From the NCBI GenBank assembly GCA_949130495.1, contig OX422213.1:55685284-55749283 (forward strand): DNA of 64,000 bases. The letters run 5' to 3'. The translations under genes were made by a program, and so were the position numbers. Positions 21,616-33,453 of the stretch are shown piece after piece; positions within the stretch are counted from its first letter, which is position 1; each line of letters opens with the position of its first letter. Under the pieces are notes generated by a model. The model had not been told where the DNA came from. It did not search any database and saw only the letters and a program-made list of their open reading frames with translations. This DNA is from Sambucus nigra. Lineage: Eukaryota; Streptophyta; Magnoliopsida; Dipsacales; Adoxaceae.

Positions 21616-24429
21616 TTATTAACGTGACGTGAGTTAGTAATAATATGAAATTGTTGAATATTACTTAGGAGCATAGTAATATATGGTAAATGTCACGACT
21701 GAATGAAAATGACAATTTTGGTAATTTTAGTCGGGACGCGCCCGTATCGCGTCGGGACTAATTATTGAGATATAAAAGTAAATATTTTATGAGTTGTCCG
21801 TATGGTCATTTTGAGTGCGCCAACGCGTCCGGAAGGGTCGAGATAGTCAGAAAAGTGTACCCGGGGGTTTAGTTTGGGTCTCGGGATGTTTTTAGGCTTA
21901 ATTAGTGATCCGGGAGGGCGTTTTGGTCATTTTACAAACTAGGGTAATTAAACCCATTAATTTCAGCCATCCTTAGCAGCCATTTAAGTCAGCCTTTTAG
22001 GGTTAGATCATTCAGAACCCTAAGACGGCTAGTGGAGAAGAGAGGAGAGACCTTGCTAGGTGATTCAAGGCCAAAAACACCACCTTTTGCACCACCGTCA
22101 CCACCAACGCGTAGATCGCGAGGAGGAGAACGCAACCACACCAATATCAGCAGGGAACCATACCTCTGAAATTACAGGCAAGTGTTTAACTTGCGTATTT
22201 TCGTTGGTGCAATAATCATGTTAGTGTAGGAATGATTAGGAGTATAATTTATGGAAGAAAACCCCACTTTGTGATAGGAATTTGCATGTAAACAAGATTA
22301 AAATTATATCCTGGAAGTCTTATGTAATGTAGATGATAAACCCACGAATTTTTGATGTTATTGTAGAAGAAAATTCTGGAGAAAACTGATTAGAACAAAA
22401 GATTAATAAAACTTAGGGTTCTTGATGATTATATGAGATTTTAGGTTGTTTAATCATGTTTAATGATGGTTATATGCATGCTTAACGTTAGAAACATCTG
22501 GAAATATATTACCATGATTGTAGTATAAGTTTTGGGATGATTAGTGTTGGAAATTATGGATTTGAATGAAGAATATTAGTTAAACCCGTAACTGCACTAT
22601 AGCGTCGATCGATCGAAGGTTCGATCGATCGAACCCCAGTAGTCGATCGATCGACCCTTCCTGGCAGCCTATTTTTCCCTTGTTTAATTTGTTGAATTAA
22701 TTTATCATGAAAGAATTCTTGGGCATTTTAAATAAAATGTTTTGGGATATAAGAGAGACCAGTAGGACATATGATTAAGTGTTGAGAACTTTATTATGAA
22801 ATGATAATTGGGTTTAAGGAATAGTTAATTAAGGAACGACGAACTACGTATTTCAAATGAGAGATTTCAACGAATACCTACGTTAGTGAATAGACGTCTA
22901 CCTACTGAATATATTACTTGGATGGATAGAACCCACGAGTGTCCCATAACTAGTGAGAAAACCCCTTCGAATTAAGGTTAGAGGCGAAACCTTATACGTT
23001 ATACTAATAAGGTGAAATTTAGGACAAAGGTTGTAATTATGGGTAATGAGAGTGACCTATATTAATATGATGAAATTGGTATATTTATATGAATGTGTGT
23101 ACATATATTATATACATGTGAAAAACGTACCCGCGCTACTTGCTATCCCTGAGGTTACCGCGCTGGGACGATCGTATCCTGTGTTGCTTTATGGGGATAT
23201 TGAATCGTACCCTAGAAGATAGAGATCCTAGGTACGGGCTATTAAATTGATAGTCGGACGGTCCTAAGAGACGTGTGGGTATGTACTGACCTCTTGGACT
23301 TGGAATCTATGCTTCGCCTCAACGTTGTTTTGTATATGTTAATACAGTTCGAGAGTGATTCCGAACTTGTATTTCCCTTTATGTGAGCGATACGGGGATT
23401 GGATAGCAGAGTATCCCCGCACCATAGTTTAGTTGGGGTGCCATTATATATATATTTTATTCGAGTAGTTAATATATATATGAGGTTATAAACTTTGAAC
23501 TGCCTACTGTGATTTGATAAGTAGAACATGGTTGTTGACTCAAATTATTAAATACTTGTTTTGTGAAAATATGAAAAGGAACGGAGAAATCTTATAATTT
23601 AATGAAGCTAAAACGAGAGGAATACTACAAATTGAAAGTAACCTTTTTATAACATTGTCATCGTTCAGTTTTGAAAACATATGAGTAAGTTAAGATAAAC
23701 GAACCATTGGGAAGGTTAGTACGATAGGAGTGCACATTAGAAGAGAGGTGAGTATTTCTCAAGAGAGAGACGAACTAATATGATGTTGCATTGGCCTGTA
23801 TCAATTTAAATACTTGCTTAACGTATTTTAAAATCAAACACACTTTCGGGCCCTGACCCGTTTCCTTTTCTCTCTCTCTTCTGTGTATATATATGTATAT
23901 TTTCAGGTGCCCAGCCACAGAGGCGTCTTGCTTAGGATTCTTCGAGAAGAACGAGCTGCAGCTTAGGTGGGAGTTGCAGGTCCCTTGAGTAGACGGCTTC
24001 CGACAGTGACTCCACTCTTATTACTCTCATTTATGGGGCACGTGTCGCCCTTTTCATCATTTCATTTATTAGTGGGGATTTTTATATTTCAGTTATTCCA
24101 GTATTGTTTATGGGATTTGTTTCAGGATGGTTTATGATTTTTGTTTTATATTATTGACATTCGTTTGGTGAATGTATGGTTTTATTTAAATTTCGTGGTG
24201 TGATTCTCTATTGTCGAAATGTTGTTTTGAATTAATAAAAATCTTTTCTTTAATTAAAATTTGGAAGTTCGTATGAAAAATGTTTTTGACACTTAGCTTA
24301 ATTATTTAGGGTGTTAAATTGGAAAAATTATTTTTATTGACAGTGATGCTGAGAATGAACCAACTGTTTACCTTGATTTAATTTAATAAAGGAGTGATCG
24401 CCCGATATTTAATTTGGCGGGGTGTCACA
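21538..24429 (+). repeat. 3' LTR of the Tekay element
   Basis: 2892 bp, collinear with the 5' LTR, with scattered substitutions (about ten in the first 400 bases by eye) and one 42-bp deletion that removes the first GATCGATC word. It ends at TGTCACA before the second AAGAC. Confidence 0.96.
22605..22655. repeat. GATCGATC array in the Tekay 3' LTR
   Basis: Three words remain; they match words two to four of the 5' LTR array. Confidence 0.9.
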
Positions 24430-24434
24430 AAGAC

Positions 24435-25331
24435 ATGGTCGAAGATAGGGGGAGATATACCCATCCCATATTGATCTTTACGAGAGGAGAGTTGCACAAT
24501 TTATGAGGTGGGATATTTAATGAAGGAATGTTCGACTATACCCACCTAAAAAGTTATGTTTCAATAGAAAGTTGACGCGGCGGGAGCCTATAAGGGTAAT
24601 TTTAACGCCCCTCACGGGAATTCTTTTAACCCCTCATGACAAAACTATCCCAATTTTTATTATGATCCATCAAACGTAACAATGAACCCGAAGCCACATG
24701 TTACCTAACAGCTGCCACCACTCCTACCTTATCAACAAGTGCCACCCTTGCAAGTGCCTCCTCCCGTGCCTTATGTGATTCCACAATGAAAGATTCTTGA
24801 GGTCGTTCTCACCCAATTCATGAAAACTCAGTCAGTGATATATGTCTAAAACGCTCAAAAAAATTTCGACTTAAAAGCATCGCTTTCTAAGTTGCAATCT
24901 TCTTTAAGTGTCTAAGAGAAGGGCAAGTTTCTCGCCCAAGGCCAATGAGCTCCTAAGGTCAAAACTATGCGAGTCAACTCCCAATGAAAATAAATAACAA
25001 TGTCAAGAGATAACCACTCTACTTAATGAGAGAGTTATTAACTTGTCACCTCCCCCACACGACGTGTAAAAATACAAGGAGGTTTAGCCCGACATGTAAG
25101 AGGCCGAAGATGCCCCCTTACAACAGAATGAAAAAGATGACACGATTAAGACTGAGTTGGTAGTGAAACCCCTATAGCGTCACCTTTCCATCAACAGTTG
25201 GTCCGATGTCCTAAAGGGGCCTTCCATGATGGCATCCTAGAAATGGTTAAGCAAGTGAAGCCAAACTTACCTTTTCTTGAGGCTATCAAGATATTCCTAC
25301 AAATGCTAAGTTCTTAAAGGACTTAATCACG
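24435..25331 (+). pseudogene. Athila gag-protease spacer, degenerate
   Basis: No long frame is open. The stretch before 25331 holds short coding remnants (FHDGILEMVKQVKPNLPFLEAIK in one frame, then a shift) that fit the part of Athila gag-pol just before the protease. The rest is assigned by position only. Confidence 0.6.
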
Positions 25332-25745
25332 GTGAAACATAAATTAAAGGTAAAGAAGAAGGTGTTCTTAGCACAAAATGTGAGTTCAATACTTTTGAGC
25401 GACCTCCCACCCAAGTATAAAGATCCTGGTGCGCCCACCTTTTCGTGCATTATTGGAGAGAATAAAATCGATATAGCTTTACTAGATTTAGGGTCGAATG
25501 TCAACATTCTCCCTTATTCCATCTATAGGAAGCTATATTTAGTAGATCTTAAGCCCACCAAAATTAATCTCCAACTCGCAGATCGTTTCGTAAAGGTACC
25601 CCGTGGTATAGTTGATGATGTGATTGTCCAAGTTTACACTTTCTACTTCCTGATGGATTTTGTTATTTAGGATATGGATCCCTCCTCTCCCTAGAGTTAT
25701 CATGTTCCTGTTATTCTTAGCAACCCCTTCTTAGCCACGGCTAAT
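25332..25745 (+). pseudogene. pol: Athila aspartic protease (broken at the end)
   Basis: KYKDPGAPTFSCIIG is followed by LLDLGSNVNILPYSIYRKL. In Athila-type proteases the active site reads DLG(A/S) in place of DTG or DSG, so this residue pattern is normal for the lineage. The frame stops at 25670 and the next part resumes at 25746 (NPFLATANVLINTRNG), the usual end of the domain. The protein cuts the gag-pol precursor. Confidence 0.85.
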
Positions 25746-26375
25746 GTGTTGATTAACACGCGTAATGGGAAAATTCAACTCACGTATGGGAATATAACGC
25801 ATGAAATAAGCATCTTCAACATCACCAAGAAAATGGGTGATCAGGAAGAGTTACACTACTCAGATCACACAGTGGAGTTAGTACACAAAAAATTTAAGAG
25901 TAATCATGTTAAGGATCCACTCGAAGTGTGTCTGACGGTGAGTGAGAGCGAGAGTGCTTACACTGATTTCAATCGAGAGTTAAGAGAGATTTTGGATGAG
26001 GGCGAGAGTGAAGAGGACGTGAGAAATGTTAGTTGGGTCTCCTGATTTGAGGAATTACCATCAAGGGAATCATTAATGCTTTCCATTGATGTTAAATTTC
26101 CAAAACTTGAATTGAATAAGATTCCTTCCAAAACTAAATACGCTTATTTGGGAAAAGATGATACATATCCCATTGTTGACTCCTCGAGTCAAAATGAAGA
26201 GAAAAAAGAGAAGCTTATGGTCATTTTGAGGAAGCACAAAGGTATATTTGATTGGTCCATCGTGCATTTGAAAGGTATAGGTCCCTTGATTTGTACCCAT
26301 AAAATCCAGCTAGATGACGATGTGAAGCCATCTAGGGAGATGAAAAGACGTTTAAACCAGATCATGAAGGATGTC
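25746..26375 (+). pseudogene. pol: Athila RT N-terminus, before the CACTA insertion
   Basis: Two open parts (25746-26045 and 26076-26402) offset by a stop at 26043. The second has LRKHKGIFDWSIVHLKGIGP and CTHKIQLDDDVKPSREMKRRLN, the usual start of Athila RT. The true element sequence ends at 26375; the remaining codons come from the inserted CACTA end. Confidence 0.88.
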
Positions 26376-26890
26376 CACTACACCAAAATTCTAATTTTAT
26401 AATTGCCTTTTTATGACTGTTAATGGGGGTGACAACCTTATCACTCCCGGGAGCTGTTATAAAATTATTTGTAACTCCCATTATGGGTGATAAAATCAAT
26501 GGGTAATAAAAAATTTGAGTAAATTAGTTTGTCACCGTTACTGAGAGTCACAAATGTTACCATATAAGTAATTTCTGACTCCTATAAGCAGTCACAAATT
26601 TGTAACTGTCACAAGTCATCATAAATTTATAAATAGGCATAAGTTATGACTCTTATGCGCAGTCACAAAATTATAACTGCTATGAGGAGTCACAAATTTT
26701 GGACTAATACTATATTTTTTACTATCATCGACAGTCATAAATTTGTTAGTGCTCGTATCAGTCATAAAGTTTGGTCCAAGACTTAATTTGTAACTTCTAC
26801 TAACAGTCATAAACTTATAACTGCTCCCAACAACCACAAATGTTGGCCTAAGACTTAATTTGTGACTGCTATTAGGGTTCACAAAATCTT
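26376..26890. repeat. Left end and subterminal repeats of the outer CACTA
   Basis: The 13-base terminal repeat is followed by about ten degenerate copies, in both directions, of a unit like GTCACAAATTTGTAACTGCT. In En/Spm such repeats bind the TNPA-type regulator. The right-end counterpart is at 36975-37154. Confidence 0.8.
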
Positions 26891-26912
26891 TTCCTTAATT
26901 TAATTTACCTCA

Positions 26913-26944
<32 letters not shown>

Positions 26945-28611
26945 TCTCACAACTCCCACCCTTCTCCCTTTCATTTTTCTTTCATGAAGAATTGAACGTG
27001 AATAACTGAACCTCACTGTGAGTTTTATGTTTTTGCTTTCAATTTAGTCTTCATTAATCACAGTGAGTATTATGTTTATGCTTTCGATTTAAATTTTTAT
27101 TTTTGTTGTGAGATGAGCACAGTTTTGCTGTGAGATACGAACGCTGTTGCTGTGGTTATTATATTAGTCTTTCCAAATGGTTCAGTAGCTGTATGATATT
27201 ATATTTTTCTCTCTTAATAATTATTGTATCAATTCTTATTCATTAATTAGATGATGCTCTTGCTATTTCACTTGTTATATGCCTATTATACAGGAAAACA
27301 TAGTTGTTACATACTTGTTATATACAGTATATAACAATAATTATTATATCTGTTCTTATTCATTAATTAGAAATTAAGGGCTTTTTTACATAATTATTGT
27401 ACATGGTTATTATATACTTGTTATATTGTTATTTCACTGTTGTTATTTCACTTGTTATATACCTGTTCTTATTCATTAATTATTGTACTTATTGGGTGAT
27501 AAAATATTACTGGAGCTGATGATTGGTATGATGATCTATATTAATTAAAGAACCGTATAATAAATTTTATTTTCATCCCACACCGGTAACCTTTTTTTTT
27601 AGAATTTTTCAATAGTCATTGCCCACACTCTGCAGCTGCATCGATTCTTCTTTGATAAAGATAATAGGTTTTATGTACTGTAGATTTATTGGTCATTTAA
27701 AAAGTGGATTTACCATTATCCCCCTTTTAAGCTGAGGTATGTATTTTGTTCTATGTAAAGATCATGTTGATGTCTTCAACAATTGTTTACCTAGATTTAG
27801 ATGTTGTGAAGAACAATTATTTAGGCTTGATTTCAGTGTGGACCCAAATTTTTTATGATATTACTGAATGAATGCACTGATCAAATTAGTTAAGAAATCT
27901 TTCGTAAATAATTTTTTGATTTATTTATGATATTACTGAATGAATACACTGACAAAGATTTATTTAATAAATCTTACGTAAATATTACAAAATGAATGAT
28001 TAATGAATCTTTCCTAAATAAATTTGATGGACAGAGATATTGTTGAGTTGGGTCATGCTAAATAAATAGTGGAATATTTATTTTTGTTTGATTTCGTAAT
28101 AGTTGAAGGTCTTGGAATGAAATTCAGTGAGTTTTATGTAAAGAACTAAACTGAAACATTTATTCATGTTTGATTTCGTAAATACATGTTTGAGTTTTCA
28201 GTTTATTTATTTTTGATTTTGTAAATAAATGTTTGAACCGAAACATTAAATAAATGATTGATTTATTTATTTTTGATTTCATAAATAAATGTTTGAGTTT
28301 TCGGTTTATTTCTGTTTGACTTCGTAAATAAAAGTTTGATTTATTTTTGTTTGATTTCGTAACACATAATGTTTGATTTCCTAACACTTAATGTTTGTTT
28401 CCTCAATGGGTATGCTAACTTTAATGGGAAGCGCTAAGTTTTCTTCAATGCTAGGGTTTTCTTTAATTGGGGAAATATGGAACCCCTTCATGTAATAACT
28501 AAAATACTTTTGTTATGAATATATGTATGTATGCCATTTTTCATTATAAAGGACATATTCATTTAGTTTTTATAATTTACTGAGTTTCAATTTACTTGTA
28601 TTGTAGAATTA
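26891..28611. other. Non-coding leader region of the outer CACTA
   Basis: AT-rich sequence between the subterminal repeats and the first transposase exon. It starts with a CT microsatellite (26915-26944). Near 27300-27480 the words TTCTTATTCATTAATTA and TTGTTATATAC recur; at 28160-28390 a loose repeat of TTTGATTTCGTAAATAAATG appears about six times. No coding frame or clear promoter. Confidence 0.6.
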
Positions 28612-29869
28612 ATGGGGTTTCCACAATATAAAGAGTGGATGGGTGAAAGTTGTAGAGTGGGGCAAGTATACGTTAATAGGGTTAAAGACTTTGTTAATTA
28701 TGCAATGATGAATCTCAAAATTGATATAATCCCATGCCCGAGCATTCGTTGTGAAAATGGTAAACATTTGAAAGGAGTAGATGTAAAATTACATTTGTTT
28801 CACTGGGGTATGCAAGTTGACTACACATTTTGGAAATTCCATGGGGAGAGGAATTTTACGTATATTCCCGAAGAAATACTTGTCAATAAAACAGTTAGCA
28901 CAGATGGTGACCCGTTAGTACATGGTAGATTAAATGATCTAATAAATGATACGTATGTAGTGCACGTAGGAGAAGAAAATCAAGATAGTAGGGAATGGTT
29001 TAGGTAGTGAGGATCATGTTGACAACAATAGTGACCAAGATAGGGATTATATATGATTAAAAGCATAAACCACAACAACATTATACCATAACTGCAACCC
29101 TGACCACACAATATTATATGCCATGGCCGAATTGCATAACTTAAAGATCCAATTTGGCTTGTCGGGGATAAGTGTGACAACAATACTCCTTTGGGCAAAA
29201 GATTTGTGGCAGCAATACTCCTTTGGGTAAAAGAAAATACATTGCCAATCAATTATCCAATCATGAGCGTAATTTGAAAGGTTTGGGTATGAAATACAAA
29301 TCAATTAATTGTTGCAAGTATGACTGTGTTTTATACTATAAGGAGCACAAGGACCAACAAGCTTGTCCTGTATGTAAGGAACCCAAATATGAACCAAAGA
29401 TGATAGTACACAGTAAACGATTGTCGAAAGTAGATATGCAAATACCCAAGAAGGTGTTAATGTATTTCCATTTAGTCCCTCGATTGAAGAGACTTTACAC
29501 TATACCTAGGATAGCAGAGGAAATGACTTGTTCTTATCGAGCGGAGGTGGGTGAGAATCTCATGCAACATTCGATTGATTCATTTGTGTGGAAATATGTA
29601 AATTAGCGATACCCAGACTTTGATAAAGAAATACGCAACGTTCGACTCGGAATATCAACCGATAGGTTTAATCCGTTTGGAAAATTGGGCACATATAAGA
29701 GTTTATGGCCAGTGTTCCCTGCGCCTTTAAATTTCCCCCCGTCGTTGTGCATGAGAAAGGAGTTATCAATTTTGACTTTCTTGATACCAGGTCCAAAATC
29801 ACTGGATAGTGACATTGATGTTTTCTTAGCGCCACTAATAACTGAATTGAATGAGTTATGGGTTGAAGG
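28612..29869 (+). pseudogene. CACTA TNP2-type transposase, first part (broken)
   Basis: 28612-29007 is the N-terminal transposase-associated domain (YKEWMGESCRVGQVYVNRVKDF, CPSIRCENGKHLKG, WKFHGE). After breaks at 29005-29230, the open part 29223-29606 has the TNP2 region KYKSINCCKYDCVLYYKEH with CPVCKEPKY, and 29610-29869 continues with GPKSLDSDIDVF. The reading then meets the inner CACTA, at ELNELWVEG. TNP2-type transposases cut and rejoin the element ends. Start chosen at the ATG of 28612, which agrees with the family. Confidence 0.9.
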
Positions 29870-29887
29870 CACTACACCAAAATGACC

Positions 29888-30045
29888 AAATTGTCACCTT
29901 TAAGACGGTTAGCCTTGTCACAGTTATTGATCGTGCAAAAAAAAAACACACATTTTTTGTCACGGTCAATGATCATGACAAGGCGTTGACAACTTTAGAA
30001 AGTTGTCATGGTTAAAGACTATGATAGGTCCGTGAAAACTTTGTC
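29888..30045. repeat. Left subterminal repeats of the inner CACTA
   Basis: Copies of TTGTCACGGTCAATGATC-like units, for example at 29959-29983, often in inverted pairs. They match the denser set at the right end. Confidence 0.8.
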
Positions 30046-30252
30046 AGTAAAAAAACCCTACCCTTTCTTTTTTCCCACCGTTTCCATTCCCTCATTTTTT
30101 TACCTTTCTCGAGCGGCTTCTCTCTCTCTTGTTCTATGGTATATTTTTCTCTCCCTCTCTCTTTCCATTATGTGTGTGTATATGTGTATATGTGTATATA
30201 TATGTACATTTTTCTCTCCCTCTCCCATAATTTTTTTTATGTGCGTTGGGCT

Positions 30253-30325
30253 GTGTGTGTGTGTGTGTGTGTGTGTGTGAAGGTGGGTGTGTGTGGTGGG
30301 GGAAGTGGGGGGGGGGGGAGGGGGA
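30253..30325. repeat. TG microsatellite and poly-G stretch
   Basis: About 13 TG units (30253-30278), followed by GTGGGG units and a run of eleven Gs near 30309. The small open frames over this stretch are by-products of the repeats. Confidence 0.9.
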
Positions 30326-30759
30326 AGTGTGATAATTACTTATATGATGGTTTGTATTTATTTGACAGTAACAATTCGACATGCCCGCATATCTCTGCGA
30401 CCCCACATTGGAGTAATTGAGGGATCAATATTAGACATGGAAGAAGAATCTACGGGCATGGTACTTTGGGAAGACCCGGGAGTCCGTTCTAAGACTCCGT
30501 GATACCACCCCTCCCAGGAGCCAATCCCACTGGCCCAGTGATAGAAATTTATCGACAATGAGACCAACGAGCGGCAATTGGCATCTCGCTAATTGAGGAG
30601 GGAGAACCGAGCAAAAATATTTAATGTGCACTACTCCAGGCGGACATCTTACACCGAGGTGGAGCACAGGATGGTAAGTTTTTAAATTTCTTTAATTTTA
30701 GTTATTATAATTTAGCATTAAATTTGTATTACTTACTAATTCTGTATTATTTTATTTCA

Positions 30760-31572
30760 GAAGACGGGGAGTGTTCCTAGGGGTAGGCCACATAGGCTCG
30801 ATGCCAATGTGGCAATTCAGACGAAAATGGGAAGGACAAGAAGGTGACCCTGAGCATCGTAGCCACCATTGTAAGTTATAAATGTTTAATTTTTTCAATT
30901 ATGTTATACTTTTTTATTTACTTAAATGACTAAAATCGTGTACTTTTTATTTCTTTAAGCAAAGCTTAAGGAATTGCATGTGTCGCAATCTAATGTCGAC
31001 AAAGCATCTTTGGCTATGGACACAATCAACCAAGTGCTCGACTCGGATCGTAAGGGGAGGACTAGGGGTGAGATCGTGGGTGGGAAAGTCTAGGATCATC
31101 GGCATGGATACGAGGAACAATGGGTTAGACAATAAGGTAGACTACCATGACAATAAAATATCAAGGTTAGAGGCGACATTCCTAGATATATGCCTTCATG
31201 AAGCGTCAGTTGGGTAAGGGAAATGGAAAGGGTAAGGAGAAGGTGGTAGAGGATGAGGAGAAGGAGGAAAAGGATGAGGACGCCGATATTGACGACACTG
31301 CTTCATCTCTGATAGGCACGAGCTCGATTCCATATGATGATCCATTTCCCATCGTGACCCCTGTCGAGCAGCTTATGTCAACACTCGATTGGTCGAGAAT
31401 GCATATAATCAACATATATTGTGTCCTGCCAATAGTGACGGGGTTAAGGGATCTAAACTTCTTCCCAGATATGCTGGTTCATGGACGTCCCCTCCAAAAA
31501 ATTGAGTCAATAGTGCACGTCACGCATGTGGTGGAGGGAAATGAGAACTCACTTCTGTCGTCACGCGAATAA
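30760..31572 (+). pseudogene. Transposase_24-like fragment and an acidic frame in the inner CACTA
   Basis: A segment near 30965-31095 encodes KELHVSQSNV and LDSDRKGRTRGEIVG, which resembles the GxxRGxG part of the Ptta/En/Spm (Transposase_24) proteins of plant CACTA elements. TTATTTCAG at 30760 and TTTCTTTAAGCAAAG at 30952 look like intron ends. The frame 31198-31572 (124 codons) starts KRQLGKGNGKGKEK and becomes rich in Glu and Asp; I do not recognise it. The link to a TNPD-type product is an inference from a short match. Confidence 0.45.
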
Positions 31573-31914
31573 TGCGTCATTCAGCATATTGGGTGTGTGT
31601 GTGAATTCATATGTTGTGTGGTCTTCCTTCCTCTTCCCACCTACTGAGAATTGACATTATTTCCATATATTTTAATTTTAAAAATTGGATTGTATTTATA
31701 TTCTTTTGATTTTGGTACAATTGGGTTTGAAATGATGGATTTGCATTTCTATTTTATTTAGATATGGATTACGAATGCCTTGATTTGGTATATTATTTGT
31801 ATTTTATTTGGATATATATGTCATTTGAACATGTACAATTTTGTTATAACAGGTACAAATATATTTATGGGCAGTGGCAGTGGCCATATTGCCTAATAGT
31901 TTTTTTTAAAATTC

Positions 31915-32166
31915 TGCTCAGAATTGTCACGGTTTTTTACCGTGACAAGTTCGTGACAAAGAAACTTGCCACGATTTTTTATCGTGATTTTTTTTGACTT
32001 GTTACGGTCTTTGACCGTGATAAAAACTTGTCATGGTCAAAGACCATGACAAGTCAAATGAACTTGTCACGGTCAAAGACCGTGACAAGTTCGTGACAAC
32101 ATAAGTTGTCACCCCCACACTTGTCACGGTCATTGACCTTGACAAATCGATAGTTTTGGTATAGTG
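31915..32166. repeat. Right subterminal palindromes of the inner CACTA
   Basis: Perfect inverted repeats at 32026-32054 (arms ACTTGTCATGGTC, loop AAA) and 32062-32090 (arms ACTTGTCACGGTC, loop AAA), with less perfect relatives at 31926-31950 and 31995-32022. Such repeats are the usual binding places of CACTA accessory proteins. Confidence 0.93.
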
Positions 32167-32169
32167 AGG

Positions 32170-32702
32170 TGTGAGAGCATTCATATAAATAGGAGGAATT
32201 AACTTTTAGTCCTATGTTGATATGGTCAATTCATGATTTTCCTGCATATGGTACCTTATCGGGGTGCAATGTACATGGTTACTTGGGTTGTCCTATTTGT
32301 GGAGAGGAGACGAAGCCAACTGGCCTTTGAAAAGCAGTAATTTTTTTTTACCATAGTCATCGGAGATTTCTAACGCAAAGTCTCAAATTTAGGGATATAC
32401 GAAGTAATTTTCTCCCAAAAGGCATCGATATGAGGCCACCTCCACCAAGACTTTCGAGTTTGGAAATTGAAGAGAGGTCATTAAAGGCTGATCAAAAGTT
32501 GAGGGGGGAACAACCCATAATTTTTTCCCAGAAGCGTAAAAGAAAGGATGTTGATGTGAAGACGACATGGTCAAGGAGATCAATAATGTTTAATTTTACA
32601 TACTAGAAAGAACATCCCGTATGGCACGTGATAGACATTATGCATGCTGATAAGAATATTATTGAGCATCTTGTAGGCACATGCATTGGTGGTTCTTAGT
32701 TG
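32170..32702 (+). pseudogene. CACTA TNP2-type transposase, second part (broken and short)
   Basis: The TNP2 reading resumes after the inner element with an area matching the 'FPAYG...GWS' part of the family in shifted frames (FLHMVPYRGAMYMVTW), then HRRFL near 32358, LPKGIDMRPPPPRLSS near 32410 and EHPVWHVIDIMHADKNIIEH near 32608, the catalytic-domain VMHIEKN block. It stops at 32698. The remaining 200 or more residues usual for TNP2 are absent, so the transposase was truncated as well as interrupted. Confidence 0.85.
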
Positions 32703-32765
32703 TAATAATTAAATTCCTTCAAGTTTAGTCATTCAGTCATATTAATCGATTCATCAATAATGTTG

Positions 32766-33453
32766 CAGCAAAAATTGAGTGAGCTGAGAAGTAGCCAAGG
32801 TTCTTCAAGCCAAACTAGTTTGGATACTGATGATTTGACTACCTTTAAAGGAAAGGACACTAGGGGTGACTCGTGGTGTTGGACCCATGTCTAAAAGTAA
32901 ACATAAGGCCATTGCTCCTATAGTATCACGATTTAATGGAAAAATATCCTCAAAGTCACAGTTGAATGAGGATATCGCTTCTCTCAAATCATCTGTTACC
33001 ATGATTTTAAGCGCTTTTGAAAAGAATGGCCTCAAACTACTAAATAAAACCAACCTATTATCACCGCATGAAAGTCTTCGTGATTACAATCCCTCCCCAC
33101 ATCCAAGTTCTCAAGATTACACTCCTGTACTGCATCCAAGTTCTCAAAATTACATGCATATCCCTCTGTCAACTGAGCTAAACTTTGGAGATATAACTGA
33201 GAAAGATTTTGGAGATTTAGCTGATCCTCCACATGATCCATATGTTGATTTATTAGATTTTTCAAGTCAAAAGAATATTACAAGTGGACAAGTTATTGCT
33301 TCAGCTACTACTGGAACGGTGGTGCATGGCCATCAACTATTGATATTTGAACGTAAGGTTTATGTTAGTAGTGTTGAGCCAGGAGAAGATAATCATTCGT
33401 TGTATCGACAAAGTCATGGGGTAGGCAATATTAAGGATGTCGAGAAATCGTAG
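32766..33453 (+). pseudogene. Second CACTA frame, TNPD/DUF8039-like
   Basis: The open frame 32866-33453 (195 codons) follows a remnant with KGKDTRGVTRG in another frame. The middle has repeated HPSSQDYTPVLHPSSQNY. The end (VIASATTGTVVHGHQL ... VYVSSVEPGEDNHSLYRQ) looks like the C-terminal domain of plant CACTA second-frame proteins, which have a VHG..LG..... KV.V pattern. The match is by eye and moderate. The likely role would be the accessory protein of the element. Confidence 0.55.

Larger units (their letters stand above)
13717..24429 (+). mobile_element. Full-length Tekay-lineage chromovirus with matching target duplication
   Basis: Two LTRs (2935 and 2892 bp) flank a primer site, a gag-pol reading frame and a polypurine tract. 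Both sides carry AAGAC (13712-13716 and 24430-24434), a perfect 5-bp target duplication. Integrase ends in a chromodomain-like tail, and the long LTRs and domain order fit the Tekay (Del) lineage. The gag and the first half of pol are open for 1109 codons; the second half has five in-frame stops. It sits in the Athila gag and is one of the younger insertions. Confidence 0.96.
29870..32166 (+). mobile_element. Inner CACTA-type element, non-autonomous, TSD AGG
   Basis: The ends are CACTACACCAAAA and TTTTGGTATAGTG; 3-bp copies AGG lie at 29867-29869 and 32167-32169. The left terminal repeat is identical to that of the outer element, while one base differs on the right. The subterminal repeats are quite different (TTGTCACGGTC type), so the two are separate families. 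No TNP2 is inside; only microsatellites and small coding fragments. It would need a transposase supplied by another element. Confidence 0.95.

Noticed and set aside
26619..26882. 87-codon Ser/Lys-rich minus-strand frame
   Set aside because: It is a translation of the CACTA subterminal repeats; the repeated peptide reflects the DNA repeats.
30008..30502. Several overlapping frames rich in Cys/Val/Tyr or His/Thr/Pro
   Set aside because: They are produced by the TG and G microsatellites in the inner CACTA.
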